Notes: generated from the letters alone by a model not told the origin. Numbered from the stretch's first letter, positions 35,470 through 46,835 are shown. The stretch is 55,610 nt of DNA from Actinobacteria bacterium HGW-Actinobacteria-5 (GCA_002843035.1 PHEV01000023.1:1-55610); one strand, 5' to 3'. Numbers and translations: made by a program.

Positions 35470-36773
35470 CTGAGGAATCCTTCGTAGTTTCGTTGCTGCA
35501 ACTGGCTCTGGATCTGCTTCACAGTATCCAGACCGACTCCGACGATGATCAGGATCGAGGTACCGCCGAAGGGGAACTTGTTGTGCGTGCCGATCACGAT
35601 GAACGCGATCGCAGGGATCAGCGCGATCAGGGCCAGGTACAGCGAGCCGGGCGCGGTCAGCCGCGACAGCACGTGCGCCAGGTACCGCTCGGTCGGCCCT
35701 CCGGCCCGCACGCCCGGGATGAAGCCGCCGTACTTCTTCATGTTGTCGCTCACCTCGACCGGGTCGAAGGTGATCGAGACGTAGAAGTAGGCGAAGAAGA
35801 TGATCAGGATGAAGAAGACCGACTCGTAGATCCAGCTGCCGGTCGTGAGGTTCCCCGCGATCCAGCTCGACACCGGGTTGTTCGGCTGGAACTGGGCGTA
35901 GAGCACCGGCAGGTAGAGCATCGACGAGGCGAAGATGACCGGGATGACGCCGGCCTGGTTCACCTTCATCGGGATGTAGGTGGTGGAGCCGCCGAGCAGC
36001 CTGCGCCCGACCATCCGCTTGGCGTACTGGACGGGGATGCGCCGCTGCGCCTGCTCCATGAAGATCACGCCCGCCATCACGCCGAGGCCGATGATCAGCA
36101 CGATGATGAAGTAGAACCAGCCCTGCGCGCCTTCGCGGCTCTCCTTGATGGCCCACAGCGACGCGGGGAACTGCGCGGCGATCTGGGTGAAGATCATCAC
36201 CGACATGCCGTTGCCGACGCCGCGGTCGGTGATCAGCTCGCCGAGCCACATGATCACGCCGGTGCCGGCGGTCATGGTGAGGATCATCGTGATGATCGGG
36301 AAGATGCTCTTGTCGTAGACGAGGTCGAGGGAGCAGCCCTGGAACAGCTGGCCGTTCACGGCGAGGGTGACGAAGGCGGTCGAGTTGAGCACGGCCAGCA
36401 CCAGCGTCAGGTACCGCGTGTACTGGGTGATCTTCTGGGTGCCCGAGGCACCCTCCTTCTTCAGCGCCTCCAGCCGCGGGATCACGACGGTGAGCAGCTG
36501 CAGGATGATGCTGGCGGTGATGTAGGGCATGATCCCCAGCGCGAAGATCGCCAACTGGAGCAGGGCGCCACCGGAGAACAGCTGGATCATCGAGTACAGC
36601 CCGGCCGCGTCACCGGCGGTTGCCTCGGTGCGGCACTGGTTCACGTTGACGATGTTCACGTTGGGTGTGGGGATCGTCGAGCCGAGCCGGAAGACCGCCA
36701 GGATCATCAGCGTGAACAGGATCTTCCTGCGCAGGTCAGGCGTCCGTAGCGCGTTCGCGAATGCGGAGAGCAT
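35466..36773 (-). CDS. secY: Protein translocase channel subunit SecY
   Basis: SecY is the central pore of the Sec translocase. The 435-residue protein has ten membrane helices, starting with [33 protein letters not shown]. The conserved plug-side segment [28 protein letters not shown] and the cytoplasmic loop QYAKRMVG are present. The C-terminus ends with [19 protein letters not shown]. The start follows AAGGAG at good distance. A strong hairpin after rplO and a candidate -10 at 36856-36861 suggest it is transcribed partly on its own. Confidence 0.97.
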   Translation of the reverse strand: MLSAFANALRTPDLRRKILFTLMILAVFRLGSTIPTPNVNIVNVNQCRTEATAGDAAGLYSMIQLFSGGALLQLAIFALGIMPYITASIILQLLTVVIPRLEALKKEGASGTQKITQYTRYLTLVLAVLNSTAFVTLAVNGQLFQGCSLDLVYDKSIFPIITMILTMTAGTGVIMWLGELITDRGVGNGMSVMIFTQIAAQFPASLWAIKESREGAQGWFYFIIVLIIGLGVMAGVIFMEQAQRRIPVQYAKRMVGRRLLGGSTTYIPMKVNQAGVIPVIFASSMLYLPVLYAQFQPNNPVSSWIAGNLTTGSWIYESVFFILIIFFAYFYVSITFDPVEVSDNMKKYGGFIPGVRAGGPTERYLAHVLSRLTAPGSLYLALIALIPAIAFIVIGTHNKFPFGGTSILIIVGVGLDTVKQIQSQLQQRNYEGFLR

Positions 36774-36855
36774 GTAGTGGACCTACTCCTTACCTCGAGG
36801 CGCTGCGAGCACAGCGCCGTCCCGTCGCCGCGGCACTGCGCAGACAACCCGTGGA

Positions 36856-36861
36856 ACTCTA
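36856..36861 (-). promoter_or_regulatory. Candidate -10 element of the secY-adk-map transcript
   Basis: TAGAGT on the minus strand, about 80 bases before the secY start, in the 281-base gap after rplO. A short palindrome GCGGGAATCTCCCGC (36871-36885) overlaps where the -35 should be. No standard -35 is visible, so this is tentative. Confidence 0.25.
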
Positions 36862-37009
36862 TCAAGCGCAGCGGGAGATTCCCGCATCGGGGCGCCGACC
36901 CGTGCCTCGCCCGGGGCCCGCGCCCGTCCGCGCCACCCGCTCCCCTGCGAGCCCTCCCCGGACTCCGGGTCGGGACGACGGGTTGTGCTGGCCCCGGTGC
37001 CGGACGCAC

Positions 37010-37040
37010 GAGGGCCCCCGGCTCGATGCCGGGGGCCCTC
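37010..37040 (-). terminator. Terminator-like hairpin after rplO
   Basis: Arms GAGGGCCCCCGGC (37010-37022) and GCCGGGGGCCCTC (37028-37040) give a 13-bp perfect GC-rich stem around a five-base loop, 15 bases after the rplO stop. There is no T-run. It would end or weaken transcription between the spc ribosomal genes and secY. Confidence 0.65.
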
Positions 37041-37054
37041 AGCGCTGTGGTCGA

Positions 37055-37495
37055 TCAGAGTTCGGTGGCGGTGCCGCCGGCCTTCTCGATCTTCGCCTTC
37101 GCGGACGCGGAGAACGCGTGCGCGCTGACCTGGACGGCGACGGAGATCTCTCCGTTGCCGAGCACCTTGACCAGCTCACCGTCGCGAACCGCGCCCTTGG
37201 CCACGAGGTCGGCCGGCGTCACCGCACCGCCCTCGGGGAACAGGTCGGCGATCCGCGCCACGTTGACAATCTGGTACTCCACCCGGAACGGGTTGGCGAA
37301 ACCACGCAGCTTCGGCAGCCTCATGTGCAGCGGCATCTGGCCACCCTCGAAGTTCTCCGGGGTGTTCTTCCGCGCGCCGGTGCCCTTGGTGCCACGACCA
37401 GCGGTCTTGCCCTTCGAGCCTTCACCGCGGCCCACACGGGTCTTCGCGGTCTTCGCGCCCGGAGCCGGACGCAGGTGATGAACCTTCAATGCCAT
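37055..37495 (-). CDS. rplO: 50S ribosomal protein L15
   Basis: L15, 146 residues, part of the large subunit. It shows the typical glycine- and arginine-rich N-terminus ([36 protein letters not shown], which is the family signature region) and the core phrase [12 protein letters not shown]. One base separates it from rpmD. It is the last ribosomal gene before the terminator-like hairpin that precedes secY. Confidence 0.97.
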   Translation of the reverse strand: MALKVHHLRPAPGAKTAKTRVGRGEGSKGKTAGRGTKGTGARKNTPENFEGGQMPLHMRLPKLRGFANPFRVEYQIVNVARIADLFPEGGAVTPADLVAKGAVRDGELVKVLGNGEISVAVQVSAHAFSASAKAKIEKAGGTATEL

Positions 37496-37496
37496 G

Positions 37497-37679
37497 TCAC
37501 TCGACCTCCTCGACGGCGACGAGGTGCGGGATCGCCTTGACCATGCCCACGAGCTCGGGCCGGTCCTCGATCACCACGACGTCGCCGATGCGCTTCAGCC
37601 CCAGGGAACGCAGGGTGTCGCGCTGATTCTGCTTGCCACCGATCCCAGACTTGATCTGGGTCACCTTGAAACGGCTCAT
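37497..37679 (-). CDS. rpmD: 50S ribosomal protein L30
   Basis: L30, 60 residues, typical bacterial length. It contains the family phrase [21 protein letters not shown] and ends in an acidic tail. Its ATG overlaps the rpsE stop, in the standard rpsE-rpmD-rplO order. Confidence 0.97.
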   Translation of the reverse strand: MSRFKVTQIKSGIGGKQNQRDTLRSLGLKRIGDVVVIEDRPELVGMVKAIPHLVAVEEVE

Positions 37680-38293
37680 GAGTGCGCACCCTCCTCACGG
37701 GCCCGAAGGATCGCGGCCGGGGTCACCTCGGCCACCGAGAGGCCGCGGCGCTTGGCCACCGACTCCGGCTCCTCCAGGCTCTGCAGCGCCGCCACCGTGG
37801 CGTGCACCACGTTGATCGCGTTGTCCGAGCCGAGCGACTTGGCGAGCACGTCGTGCACGCCCGCACACTCGAGCACAGCGCGGGCCGAGCCGCCGGCGAT
37901 CACGCCGGTACCCGGCGAAGCCGGACGAAGCATGACCACGCCCGCAGCCTTCTCACCCTGGACGGGGTGCGGGATGGTGCCCTGGATGCGCGGGACGCGG
38001 AAGAAGTGCTTCTTCGCTTCCTCGACACCCTTGGCGATCGCCGCGGGCACCTCCTTGGCCTTGCCGTAGCCGACGCCGACCGTGCCGTCACCGTCGCCCA
38101 CCACGACCAGCGCGGTGAAGCTGAACCGGCGACCACCCTGGACGACCTTGGCGACGCGATTGATCGCGACGACCCGCTCCAGGTAGTTGCTCTTCTCCTT
38201 CTCGGCGGCGGCGTCCCTGTTCCGACGGTCCTCGCGACCCCCGCGACGCTGCTCACCACCGGCACCGCCACCGCGGCGCTGGGTTCCATTCAT
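37676..38293 (-). CDS. rpsE: 30S ribosomal protein S5
   Basis: S5, 205 residues, involved in decoding fidelity and 16S rRNA binding. The start at 38293 gives an Arg/Gly-rich extension (about 40 residues) before the double-stranded-RNA-binding core [21 protein letters not shown]. The conserved [14 protein letters not shown] and [13 protein letters not shown] segments follow. Such N-terminal extensions are common in high-GC actinobacteria. It ends in an overlap with rpmD. Confidence 0.97.
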   Translation of the reverse strand: MNGTQRRGGGAGGEQRRGGREDRRNRDAAAEKEKSNYLERVVAINRVAKVVQGGRRFSFTALVVVGDGDGTVGVGYGKAKEVPAAIAKGVEEAKKHFFRVPRIQGTIPHPVQGEKAAGVVMLRPASPGTGVIAGGSARAVLECAGVHDVLAKSLGSDNAINVVHATVAALQSLEEPESVAKRRGLSVAEVTPAAILRAREEGAHS

Positions 38294-38318
38294 CGTGAGT
38301 ATTACCTTTCCGAGTCCG

Positions 38319-38696
38319 TCAGAATCCGAGACCGGCCTCGCGAGCACTGTCCGCCAGCGCCGCGACCCGTCCGTGGTACTTGTTGCCCGCGCGGTCGAAC
38401 ACGACGGCGTCCACGCCGGCGTTCTTCGCCCGCTCGGCAACCAGCTTGCCGACCGCCTTCGCCTTCTCCGACTTGTCGCCAGCCTTGGCGCGCAGTTCCA
38501 GCGACGACGCGGACGCCAGGGTCACCCCGGCGGTGTCGTCGATCACCTGCGCGGCAATGTGCCGGCTGGACCGGAACACCACCAGGCGCGGACGGTCGGG
38601 GGTACCGGCGATCTTCTTGCGACCGCGGGCCTGGCGGCGCAGCCGCGAGGCTGCCTTGTCCGCCGTGCCCTTGTTCGTCGACAGTGAGATAGCCAT
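38319..38696 (-). CDS. rplR: 50S ribosomal protein L18
   Basis: L18, 125 residues, a 5S rRNA-binding protein. It carries the family phrases [20 protein letters not shown] and the C-terminal [24 protein letters not shown]. The ATG at 38696 shares one base with the rplF stop; a GTG one codon upstream is an alternative start. Confidence 0.97.
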   Translation of the reverse strand: MAISLSTNKGTADKAASRLRRQARGRKKIAGTPDRPRLVVFRSSRHIAAQVIDDTAGVTLASASSLELRAKAGDKSEKAKAVGKLVAERAKNAGVDAVVFDRAGNKYHGRVAALADSAREAGLGF

Positions 38697-39238
38697 CACT
38701 TACCCGCCTTTCCAACCTTGCGGCGAACCCTCTCGCCGGAGTAACGCACGCCCTTGCCCTTGTACGGCTCGGGCTTGCGAATCTTGCGGATGTTGGCTGC
38801 GACCTCGCCCACCGCCTGCTTGTCGATCCCGTAGACGGTGAACCTCGTGTTGCTCTCCACCGAGAACGTGATGCCCTCCGGGGCGTTCACGATCACCGGG
38901 TGCGAGAAGCCGAGGTTGAACTCCAGCTGCTCGGGGCTCTTGAAGATCACCCGGTAGCCGACGCCCACAATCTCGAGCTTCTTCTCATAACCCGCCGTGA
39001 CTCCGGTGACCATGTTGGCCACCAGGGTCCGGGTCAGGCCGTGCAGCGAGCGGCTGACGCGCTCGTCGTCAGGACGCGACACCTCCAGCTCGCCGACCTC
39101 GTTGCGCGCGACTTTGATCGGCTCCTTGACGGTGTGCTGCAGAGAGCCCTTCGGGCCCTTCACCGACACCGTCTGGCCGTCGAGGGTGACATCCACCCCG
39201 GCCGGGATGGCGATCGGAAGCCTGCCAATGCGTGACAT
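38696..39238 (-). CDS. rplF: 50S ribosomal protein L6
   Basis: L6, 180 residues. The two-repeat fold is evident from [15 protein letters not shown] at the start and the C-terminal [22 protein letters not shown], which binds near the sarcin-ricin loop. Standard position between rpsH and rplR, with a one-base overlap to rplR. Confidence 0.98.
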   Translation of the reverse strand: MSRIGRLPIAIPAGVDVTLDGQTVSVKGPKGSLQHTVKEPIKVARNEVGELEVSRPDDERVSRSLHGLTRTLVANMVTGVTAGYEKKLEIVGVGYRVIFKSPEQLEFNLGFSHPVIVNAPEGITFSVESNTRFTVYGIDKQAVGEVAANIRKIRKPEPYKGKGVRYSGERVRRKVGKAGK

Positions 39239-39256
39239 CTGTTCAGCTCCTTTCGC

Positions 39257-39664
39257 TCACCACACGTAGGCGAGGACTTCCCCGCCGACGCTTCGAGAAT
39301 TGGCCTCTTTGTCGGTCAGAAGACCCTGTGAGGTGGAAATGATCGCGATGCCCATGCCGCCGAGAACCTTCGGGAGGGCGGTGGACTTCGCGTAGACCCG
39401 CAGGCCGGGCTTGGAGATCCGGCGCACCCCGGCAATGGACCGCTCGCGGTTCGTGCCGTACTTGAGGGTGAGCCGCAGGGTCTTGCCGACCTCGCCGGTG
39501 CCCGGTTCGAGCACCTCGTAGCCGGCGATGTAGCCCTGCTTGGTCAGGATCTCGGCGATGCCCACCTTGATCTTGCTGTGCGGCATGGACGTCGACTCGT
39601 GGTACGCCTGATTGGCGTTCCGCAGCCGGGTCAGCATGTCCGCGATCGGATCGGTCATGGTCAT
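39257..39664 (-). CDS. rpsH: 30S ribosomal protein S8
   Basis: S8, 135 residues, a primary 16S rRNA binder that often also represses spc operon translation. It opens [20 protein letters not shown], like other S8 proteins, so I take the first of two nearby ATGs. The C-terminal [19 protein letters not shown] is diagnostic. An 84-base gap with a hairpin precedes it. Confidence 0.97.
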   Translation of the reverse strand: MTMTDPIADMLTRLRNANQAYHESTSMPHSKIKVGIAEILTKQGYIAGYEVLEPGTGEVGKTLRLTLKYGTNRERSIAGVRRISKPGLRVYAKSTALPKVLGGMGIAIISTSQGLLTDKEANSRSVGGEVLAYVW

Positions 39665-39694
39665 GACGTCTGGTGTCTCTTTCTCGCCACGGTT

Positions 39695-39713
39695 TCCGTC
39701 CTTGCCGGACGGA
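39695..39713 (-). promoter_or_regulatory. Leader hairpin between rpsN and rpsH
   Basis: Arms TCCGTCC and GGACGGA (39695-39701 and 39707-39713) around a five-base loop lie in the longest gap (84 bases) within the S10-spc cluster. It could be an attenuator, processing site or translational control site. Function is not shown by sequence. Confidence 0.3.
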
Positions 39714-39749
39714 CCTTCAGCGGGTTGTGGTTGGTCTGGTGGTGAATGC

Positions 39750-39935
39750 TCACCAGGAGGACTTGATCACGCCGGGCAGTTCACCCTTGTGGGCGAGCTC
39801 ACGGACACAGATCCGGCACAGGCCGAACTTGCGGAACACGGCCTTCGGCCGGCCGCAGCGGGTGCAGCGGGTGTAGGCGCGGACGGCGAACTTCGGCTTG
39901 CGGGCCTGCTTCACCTTCAGAGCGGTCTTGGCCAT
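39750..39935 (-). CDS. rpsN: 30S ribosomal protein S14, zinc-binding type
   Basis: S14 type Z, 61 residues. The zinc ribbon is complete: C24-x2-C27 and C40-x2-C43. This short four-cysteine form is the usual housekeeping version in the spc cluster; cysteine-free S14 paralogues are normally used under zinc limitation. It starts eight bases downstream of rplE. Confidence 0.97.
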   Translation of the reverse strand: MAKTALKVKQARKPKFAVRAYTRCTRCGRPKAVFRKFGLCRICVRELAHKGELPGVIKSSW

Positions 39936-39943
39936 GGTTCAGC

Positions 39944-40576
39944 TCACTTCTTCTTCTTGCCGGTGAACGCCGGACGCTTGCGGACGACCTTCGCGGCCTC
40001 GTCCGCCGGGGCCTTGAACGGGAAGCCGAGCGCCTTCAGCAGGGCGCGTCCCTCGTCGTCGGTGGTGGCCGTGGTCACGAACGTGATGTCCATGCCGCGC
40101 AGCTTGTCGATCCGGTCCTGGTCGATCTCGTGGAACATGACCTGCTCGGTGAGACCAAAGGTGTAGTTGCCCTTGCCGTCGAACTGCCGGGCCGACAGGC
40201 CGCGGAAGTCACGGATCCGGGGCAGCGCCAGGGTGAGCAGCCGGTCGGCGAACTCCCACATCCGGTCGCCGCGCAGGGTCACGTGGCAGCCGATCGGCAT
40301 GCCTTCGCGCAGCTTGAACTGCGCGATCGACTTGCGGGCCTTGGTCACCGTCGGCTTCTGCCCGGTGATCGCGGTGAGATCGCGCACGGCGGCGTCGATC
40401 ACCTTCGAGTCACGGGCCGCCTCACCGACACCCATGTTCACCACGATCTTCACCAGACCGGGGATTCGCATGACGTTGTCGTAGCCGAACTCAGAGTGGA
40501 GCGCCGGCGCGATCTCGGAGCGGTACTTCTCCTTCAGCCGCGGCAGGCTCTTCGTGGCGGTCGCAGTAGCGGCCAT
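39944..40576 (-). CDS. rplE: 50S ribosomal protein L5
   Basis: L5, 210 residues, 5S rRNA and P-site tRNA contact. Conserved segments are [43 protein letters not shown] (only family wording, see positions 90-115) and [23 protein letters not shown]. It is about 30 residues longer than E. coli L5 because of an N-terminal [10 protein letters not shown] segment and a Lys-rich C-terminus. One-base overlap with rplX. Confidence 0.97.
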   Translation of the reverse strand: MAATATATKSLPRLKEKYRSEIAPALHSEFGYDNVMRIPGLVKIVVNMGVGEAARDSKVIDAAVRDLTAITGQKPTVTKARKSIAQFKLREGMPIGCHVTLRGDRMWEFADRLLTLALPRIRDFRGLSARQFDGKGNYTFGLTEQVMFHEIDQDRIDKLRGMDITFVTTATTDDEGRALLKALGFPFKAPADEAAKVVRKRPAFTGKKKK

Positions 40577-40953
40577 CAGATTTCCTTCCCGGTCTTGCGG
40601 GCGATCCGCACGCTGCGCTCGGCGGTGTACTCGGTACCGTCGGCGCGACGCTTGGTCACCTCCTGGCGTTCGTAGCCGACGCGGGTCACCACGTCCTTGC
40701 CGTCCACCTTGACCACGAGCTGGACGTTGGACACGTCGATCGGGGCCTCGGTGGTGATGATCCCGGCGGCGTTGTTCTGCCGGGTCTGGTTGTTCTGGGT
40801 CTCCCGCTTGTGCTTCTTGACCAGGTTCACGCCCTGGACCAGCACGCGGCCGGCCTGCGGGTCGACGGAGATGATCTCCCCGATCCGGCCCTTGTCCTTG
40901 CCCGCGATGACCTTGACGCGGTCACCCTTCTTCACGTGCAGCGAATTCGCCAT
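40576..40953 (-). CDS. rplX: 50S ribosomal protein L24
   Basis: L24, 125 residues, an early assembly initiator protein of the large subunit. The KOW motif is [21 protein letters not shown] near the start. The remainder contains [17 protein letters not shown]. It is longer than E. coli L24 by about 20 residues at the C-terminus. Its stop shares one base with the rplE start. Confidence 0.97.
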   Translation of the reverse strand: MANSLHVKKGDRVKVIAGKDKGRIGEIISVDPQAGRVLVQGVNLVKKHKRETQNNQTRQNNAAGIITTEAPIDVSNVQLVVKVDGKDVVTRVGYERQEVTKRRADGTEYTAERSVRIARKTGKEI

Positions 40954-40956
40954 GCC

Positions 40957-41325
40957 TCACAACACCTCCGGCGCGAGCGAGATGATCCGCATGTACTTCT
41001 TCTCGCGCAGCTCACGGCCGACCGGACCGAAGATGCGGGTGCCGCGAGGCTCCCCGTCACCCTTCAGGATCACAGCGGCGTTCTCGTCGAACTTGATGTA
41101 GGAGCCGTCCGGACGACGGGTCTCCTTCACCGTGCGGACGACGACCGCCTTCACGACCTCGCCCTTCTTCACGTTGCCACCGGGGATGGCGTCCTTGACC
41201 GTCGCGACGATCTTGTCGCCCAGGCCGGCGTAGCGACGCTTGGAGCCGCCCAGCACGCGGATGCAGAGGAGTTCCTTCGCACCGGTGTTGTCGGCGACCT
41301 TGAGTCGCGTCTCCTGCTGGATCAT
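40957..41325 (-). CDS. rplN: 50S ribosomal protein L14
   Basis: L14, exactly 122 residues as in most bacteria. It opens [27 protein letters not shown] and ends [11 protein letters not shown]. It follows rpsQ after only 16 bases, so no operon break is seen at the rpsQ-rplN junction, where the S10 and spc operons are separate in some bacteria. Confidence 0.98.
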   Translation of the reverse strand: MIQQETRLKVADNTGAKELLCIRVLGGSKRRYAGLGDKIVATVKDAIPGGNVKKGEVVKAVVVRTVKETRRPDGSYIKFDENAAVILKGDGEPRGTRIFGPVGRELREKKYMRIISLAPEVL

Positions 41326-41341
41326 CTACATACTCCCCTGG

Positions 41342-41611
41342 TCACTTGGCCTTCTCGAGGACCTCGACCACACGCCACCGCTTGGTCGCGGAGCTGGGCC
41401 GGGTCTCCATCACCCGCACACGGTCACCGACGCCGGCCTCGTTGGCCTCGTCGTGCGCCTTGAGGCGCTCGGACTTCGTCATCACCTTGCCGTACAGCGG
41501 GTGCTTCACGCGCTGCTCGACGGACACGACCACGGTCTTGTCCATCTTGTCGGACACGACGATGCCCTCGCGGACCTTGCGCGCCGCGCGGCTGCTCTCG
41601 TTATCGCTCAT
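41342..41611 (-). CDS. rpsQ: 30S ribosomal protein S17
   Basis: S17, 89 residues, with the family OB-fold phrases [28 protein letters not shown] and [23 protein letters not shown]. Two bases separate it from the rpmC stop. It closes the S10-type block before rplN. Confidence 0.97.
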   Translation of the reverse strand: MSDNESSRAARKVREGIVVSDKMDKTVVVSVEQRVKHPLYGKVMTKSERLKAHDEANEAGVGDRVRVMETRPSSATKRWRVVEVLEKAK

Positions 41612-41613
41612 TC

Positions 41614-41844
41614 TCAGTTGTCCTCATCCGGGTCGGGCACGATGCCGAGGTTGCGCTCCTGCAGCACGGTGTAGATGCGGGCGATGTCCTTGCGGGCCTC
41701 GCGCAGCCGTCCGTGCGTCTCGAGCTGGCCGGTGGCAGCGGCGAAGCGGAGCCCGAACAGCTCCTCCTTCAGCTCGACCACCTTGGCGTTGAGCTCCTCG
41801 CGGGAAAGTCCACGCAGCTCGTTGGCCGTCACAGTGTTCGCCAT
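41614..41844 (-). CDS. rpmC: 50S ribosomal protein L29
   Basis: L29, 76 residues, two helices at the polypeptide exit tunnel. [26 protein letters not shown] and [19 protein letters not shown] match the family. Its ATG shares one base with the rplP stop. Confidence 0.96.
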   Translation of the reverse strand: MANTVTANELRGLSREELNAKVVELKEELFGLRFAAATGQLETHGRLREARKDIARIYTVLQERNLGIVPDPDEDN

Positions 41845-42263
41845 CAGATGTCACCTACTTCCCGCTTGATGAAGCGAGCCTTGAACGGGAGCTTGTGGAT
41901 CGCCAGGCGCATGGCCTCGCGGGCCACGGGCTCGTCCACACCGGAGAGTTCGAACAACACCCGGCCCGGCTTGATGTTGGCGATCCACCACTCGGGGGAA
42001 CCCTTGCCGGAACCCATCCGGGACTCCGCGGGGTGCTTCGTCATCGGACGGTCGGGGTAGACGTTGATCCACACCTTGCCGCCACGCTTGATGTGGCGGG
42101 TCATGGCGATACGGGCGCTCTCGATCTGACGGTTGGTCAGGTAGGAGGACTCCAGGGCCTGGATGCCGTAGTCGCCGAAGGCGAGCTTGGTGCCACCCTT
42201 GGCCATTCCGGACCGCTTCGGGTGGTGCTGCTTGCGGTGCTTGACGCGACGGGGAATGAGCAT
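41844..42263 (-). CDS. rplP: 50S ribosomal protein L16
   Basis: L16, 139 residues. The start at 42263 gives the standard opening [15 protein letters not shown]. Conserved segments include [20 protein letters not shown] and the [20 protein letters not shown] region around residue 80-100. It lies two bases after rpsC. Confidence 0.98.
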   Translation of the reverse strand: MLIPRRVKHRKQHHPKRSGMAKGGTKLAFGDYGIQALESSYLTNRQIESARIAMTRHIKRGGKVWINVYPDRPMTKHPAESRMGSGKGSPEWWIANIKPGRVLFELSGVDEPVAREAMRLAIHKLPFKARFIKREVGDI

Positions 42264-42265
42264 GG

Positions 42266-43087
42266 TCAGGCTCCTGCGTTGGTCTCGACAGCCTCCGGCG
42301 CCCCAGCGCCCTCGGCAACGGAATCGGCACGACGGCGTCCGCCGCGCTCGGGACGATCGCCACGGCCGGCCCCGCCATCGCGACGCGGGCCACGGGCCGG
42401 ACGGCCACGACCACCCGAAGCCACCTGGCGGGCAGCCTTCTGGGCAGCCCGCTCGGCGCGGTTGCCGGAGACATCGCCCTTGTAGATCCACACCTTCACG
42501 CCGATCCGGCCGAAGGTGGTGCGGGCCTCGTAGAAGCCGTAGTCGATGTCGGCCCGGAGGGTGTGCAGCGGCACGCGGCCCTCCCGGTAGAACTCCGAGC
42601 GGCTCATCTCGGCGCCGCCCAGACGACCGGAGCACTGGATCCGGATGCCGAGGGCACCGGCGCGCATCGCGCTCTGCTGAGCCTTCCTCATGGCGCGGCG
42701 GAACGCCACGCGGGCGCCCAGCTGCTCGGCGATGCCCTGTGCGACCAGCTGCGCATCGGTCTCGGGGTTCTTCACCTCGAGGATGTTCAGCTGCACCTGC
42801 TTGCCGGTGAGCTTCTCCAGCTCGGCGCGGACGCGCTCGGCCTCGGCGCCGTTACGACCGATCACGATGCCCGGACGCGCGGCGTAGAGGAAGATCGTCA
42901 CGCGCTCGCTGCGGCGCTCGATCTCGACGCTGGAGATGCCGGCCCGCTCGAGGTTCTTGGCCAGGAAGCGGCGGATCTTCACGTCCTCCGCGACCAGGTC
43001 CGAGTAGCCCTTGTCGGCGTACCAGCGGGTCTTGTGGTCAGTGGTGATCCCGAGGCGGAAGCCATGGGGGTTGATCTTCTGGCCCAT
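42266..43087 (-). CDS. rpsC: 30S ribosomal protein S3
   Basis: S3, 273 residues. [23 protein letters not shown] opens the protein; the KH domain phrase [25 protein letters not shown] and the C-terminal domain [28 protein letters not shown] follow. The last 55 residues form an Arg/Gly/Ala-rich tail ([15 protein letters not shown] and on), making it about 40 residues longer than E. coli S3. Such tails occur in high-GC actinobacteria. Confidence 0.98.
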   Translation of the reverse strand: MGQKINPHGFRLGITTDHKTRWYADKGYSDLVAEDVKIRRFLAKNLERAGISSVEIERRSERVTIFLYAARPGIVIGRNGAEAERVRAELEKLTGKQVQLNILEVKNPETDAQLVAQGIAEQLGARVAFRRAMRKAQQSAMRAGALGIRIQCSGRLGGAEMSRSEFYREGRVPLHTLRADIDYGFYEARTTFGRIGVKVWIYKGDVSGNRAERAAQKAARQVASGGRGRPARGPRRDGGAGRGDRPERGGRRRADSVAEGAGAPEAVETNAGA

Positions 43088-43089
43088 GC

Positions 43090-43488
43090 TCAGGCTCCCA
43101 TCTCGGACTTGGGTTCGACGACGACGGTGATGTGGCTGGCCCGCTTCAGGATCCGGCTCGCCGAGCCCTTGGCGCGGGGCCGGATGCGACGCAGGGTCAT
43201 GCCCTCGTCCACGAACGCCTGGGAGACGAAGAGTTCCTCGGCCCGCAGGCCCTCGGTGCTCTCCGCGTTGGCCGTGGCGCTGGCCACCACCTTGTAGACG
43301 GGCTCGGACGCCGCCTGCGGCGCGAACTTCAGCACGTTCAGCGCATCGGTGACGGGCAGACCACGGACCAGGTCGACCACGCGGCGGACCTTCATCGGGC
43401 TCATCCGGACGTGACGCGCGATCGCGTACGAGCCAGGACGATCCCCGAGCAGGGCGGCGCGACGAGTGGGTCGCTCTTTGTTGCTCAT
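43090..43488 (-). CDS. rplV: 50S ribosomal protein L22
   Basis: L22, 132 residues, lining the exit tunnel. It shows [24 protein letters not shown] and the long beta-hairpin region [22 protein letters not shown] that reaches into the tunnel. Two bases separate it from rpsC. Confidence 0.97.
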   Translation of the reverse strand: MSNKERPTRRAALLGDRPGSYAIARHVRMSPMKVRRVVDLVRGLPVTDALNVLKFAPQAASEPVYKVVASATANAESTEGLRAEELFVSQAFVDEGMTLRRIRPRAKGSASRILKRASHITVVVEPKSEMGA

Positions 43489-43516
43489 CTGTTGATCAGT
43501 TCCTCTTCTCGCTGCC

Positions 43517-43798
43517 TCAGCGGCGGCGCGACTTCTTGTCTTCCTTGATGTGCCCGCGGTAAGTGCGGGTGGGGGCGAACTCGCCCAGCTTGTGGCCGAT
43601 CATCGACTCGGTCACGAACACCGGCACATGCTTGCGGCCGTCGTGCACCGCAATCGTGTGGCCGATCATGTCCGGGGTGATCATGGAGCGCCGAGACCAG
43701 GTCTTGATGACCTGCTTGGTGCCCTTCTCGTTCTGCAGGTCGACCTTCTTGACCAGATGGTCGTCGACGAAGGGGCCCTTCTTCAGGCTGCGTGGCAT
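43517..43798 (-). CDS. rpsS: 30S ribosomal protein S19
   Basis: S19, 93 residues. [19 protein letters not shown] at the start and [27 protein letters not shown] define the family, with [12 protein letters not shown] near the end. It sits between rplB and rplV as usual. Confidence 0.98.
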   Translation of the reverse strand: MPRSLKKGPFVDDHLVKKVDLQNEKGTKQVIKTWSRRSMITPDMIGHTIAVHDGRKHVPVFVTESMIGHKLGEFAPTRTYRGHIKEDKKSRRR

Positions 43799-43815
43799 TT
43801 ACCTCACCTGTCCAA

Positions 43816-44652
<837 letters not shown>

Positions 44653-44673
44653 GAGTTCGTTTCCTGTCTCGGA

Positions 44674-44982
44674 TCAGGCCAGGGGCCCGGAGAAGATGTC
44701 GATGCGCTGGCCATCGGCGATGCTCACGATGGCGCGTTTGGTGTCGGGACGCTTGCCCCAGCCGGCCCGGGTGCGCTTGCGCTTGCCGTGCCGGTTGCTG
44801 GTGTTCACGCTCGTCACGTTCACGCCGAACACCTTCTCGACCGCGATCTTGATCTCGGTCTTGTTGGCGTCCGGGGAGACGATGAACGTGTACTTGTTCT
44901 CGTCCAGCAGCCCGTAGCTCTTCTCGCTGACCACCGGGGCCAGCAGGATGTCGCGGTGGTCGCGGATCTTCAGTTCGCTCAC
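44674..44982 (-). CDS. rplW: 50S ribosomal protein L23
   Basis: L23, 102 residues, docking site for trigger factor and SRP at the exit tunnel. [32 protein letters not shown] is characteristic. The start is GTG at 44982 and overlaps the rplD stop (GTGA). Confidence 0.96.
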   Translation of the reverse strand: MSELKIRDHRDILLAPVVSEKSYGLLDENKYTFIVSPDANKTEIKIAVEKVFGVNVTSVNTSNRHGKRKRTRAGWGKRPDTKRAIVSIADGQRIDIFSGPLA

Positions 44983-45656
44983 TTGGCGGCCTCCTCAGTC
45001 TCTTCGGCATCGGCCACCACGGCGACCTTGCCCTTGATCGGCCCGGCGACGAAGGCGGCCAGCGCGGCGGTGGTGAAGACCACGTCGTCGCTGACCAGTA
45101 CGTCGTAGGCGTTCAGCTGGTCGACGGCCAGCGCGTGCACGGTCGGCACGTTGCGCAGGCTCAGCCAGGCCACGTCCTCGTCGCGGTCGAGCACCACCAG
45201 CAGCTTGCTGCTGCCGACCTCGGCCAGCGCCTTCAGTGCGGCCCTGGTGGACGGGGTCTCGCCGGTGACGATGCTCTCCACCACGTGGATGCGGCCCTCG
45301 CGCGCCCGGTCCGAGAGCGCCCCGCGCAGGGCGGCGGCAATCATCTTCTTGGGCGTGCGCTGGGCGTAGCTGCGCGGCTGCGGGCCGTGCACGACGCCAC
45401 CGCCGGTCCACTGCGGCGCGCGGCGCGAGCCCTGGCGGGCGCGTCCGGTGCCCTTCTGGCGCCACGGCTTGGCGCCACCGCCGGCAACGTCGCCCCGGGT
45501 CTTGGTGGCGTGCGTGCCCTGGCGGGCGGCGGCCTGCTGGGCCACCACAACCTGGTGGATCAGCGGCACGTTGGTCTGTGCGTCGAACAGTTCGGCCGGC
45601 AGCTCGGCCTTGGCCGACTTCGTGCCGAGCACGTTCACGGTGCGGGTCTCGCTCAT
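44979..45656 (-). CDS. rplD: 50S ribosomal protein L4
   Basis: L4, 225 residues. The exit-tunnel loop region reads [38 protein letters not shown] (residues about 50-90), the strongest L4 signature. Unlike E. coli, whether L4 autoregulates this operon cannot be judged. ATGA overlap with rplC and GTGA overlap with rplW. Confidence 0.97.
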   Translation of the reverse strand: MSETRTVNVLGTKSAKAELPAELFDAQTNVPLIHQVVVAQQAAARQGTHATKTRGDVAGGGAKPWRQKGTGRARQGSRRAPQWTGGGVVHGPQPRSYAQRTPKKMIAAALRGALSDRAREGRIHVVESIVTGETPSTRAALKALAEVGSSKLLVVLDRDEDVAWLSLRNVPTVHALAVDQLNAYDVLVSDDVVFTTAALAAFVAGPIKGKVAVVADAEETEEAAK

Positions 45657-46309
45657 GCCTGGGCTCCCTTCTTGGCCGCGCTGCGCAGCACGACGAGGGC
45701 GCCCTTGGGGCCGGGCACCGAGCCCTTGACCAGGATCAGCCCGCGCTCCGCGTCGACGGCGTGGACGGTCAGGTTCTGCACGGTCACCTTCTCGACACCC
45801 ATCCGGCCGGCCATCCGGGTGCCCTTGAAGACGTGGCCCGGAGTGGCGCAGGCGCCGATGGAGCCCGGCGAGCGGTGCTTGCGGTGCACGCCGTGGCTGG
45901 CGCGAAGGCCGCCGAAGCCGTGCCGCTTCATCACGCCGGCCGTGCCCTTGCCCCTGGTCACGCCGGTGACGTCGACGACGTCGGACTCGGCGAACACCTC
46001 TGCGGTCAGCTCCTGGCCGAGGGTGTAGGCGCTGGCGTCAGCGGTGCGCAGCTCGACGAGGTGCTTGCGCGGGGTGACGCCCGCCTTCTCGAAGTGCCCG
46101 GCGGCGGGCTTGGTGACGTTCTTGGCCTTGACCGCACCGAAGCCGAGCTGGACGGCGGAGTAGCCGTCGACGTCGGCGGTGCGAACCTGCGTGACCACGC
46201 AGGGGCCGGCCTGGATCACGGTGACCGGGACGATCCGGTTGTCGGCGTCCCACACCTGGGTCATGCCGAGCTTGGTGCCCAGCAGCCCCTTCACGTTCTT
46301 GTCGCTCAT
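45653..46309 (-). CDS. rplC: 50S ribosomal protein L3
   Basis: L3, 218 residues. The start at 46309 gives [21 protein letters not shown]. The conserved central and C-terminal phrases [19 protein letters not shown] and [30 protein letters not shown] are present, near the peptidyl transferase centre. It follows rpsJ after 11 bases. Confidence 0.98.
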   Translation of the reverse strand: MSDKNVKGLLGTKLGMTQVWDADNRIVPVTVIQAGPCVVTQVRTADVDGYSAVQLGFGAVKAKNVTKPAAGHFEKAGVTPRKHLVELRTADASAYTLGQELTAEVFAESDVVDVTGVTRGKGTAGVMKRHGFGGLRASHGVHRKHRSPGSIGACATPGHVFKGTRMAGRMGVEKVTVQNLTVHAVDAERGLILVKGSVPGPKGALVVLRSAAKKGAQA

Positions 46310-46320
46310 CTCGCCTGACC

Positions 46321-46632
46321 TCACGGGAGCTTGATCTCGATGTCGACACCGGCCGGAAGGTCGAGCCGCATCAGCGAGTCGACGGTCTTCGGCGTCGGGT
46401 CGAGGATGTCAATGAGCCGCTTGTGGGTGCGCATCTCGAAGTGCTCGCGGCTGTCCTTGTACTTGTGCGGAGAACGGATCACGCAGAACACGTTCTTCTC
46501 GGTGGGCAGGGGCACGGGGCCCGCCACCTTGGCGCCGGTACGGGTCACGGTGTCGACGATCTTCTTCGCCGAGGAGTCAATGACCTCGTGGTCGTAAGCC
46601 CGGAGTCGGATCCGGATCTTCTGTCCCGCCAC
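46321..46632 (-). CDS. rpsJ: 30S ribosomal protein S10 (NusE)
   Basis: S10, 103 residues, a ribosomal protein and antitermination partner of NusB. The start is GTG at 46632, giving [19 protein letters not shown], the family opening. [28 protein letters not shown] follows. It is the first gene of the S10 cluster; a leader of roughly 200 bases lies upstream. Confidence 0.97.
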   Translation of the reverse strand: MAGQKIRIRLRAYDHEVIDSSAKKIVDTVTRTGAKVAGPVPLPTEKNVFCVIRSPHKYKDSREHFEMRTHKRLIDILDPTPKTVDSLMRLDLPAGVDIEIKLP

Positions 46633-46835
46633 TGGTTCGTCCTTCTTCTCGTCGTACTCCCCCGGTGCATCTTCCGGAGAAGCTTCGTCCCTCCGACCCC
46701 CGGGGTCGGGCGTGTCGGGCTGGTTCTGGGCCGCACATGACCGATCTTTGAAGGGTCGTGGTAGGGCCCGGCGCGTCAGCACCAGACTTGCCGGGGGGCC
46801 GCCAAGGCAGGCGTCCCCGTCGGAGCAACCTGTCG

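Noticed and set aside
36774-37054. tRNA or small RNA gene in the rplO-secY gap
   Set aside because: Apart from the terminator-like stem I found no cloverleaf arms or TTC-type loop.
39665-39749. Small protein gene between rpsN and rpsH
   Set aside because: No frame with a start and ribosome site; the sequence is best explained as a leader with a hairpin.
42266-42420. Arg/Gly-rich end of rpsC as a separate overlapping gene or frameshift
   Set aside because: The frame is continuous with S3, and such tails are seen in other high-GC actinobacteria.
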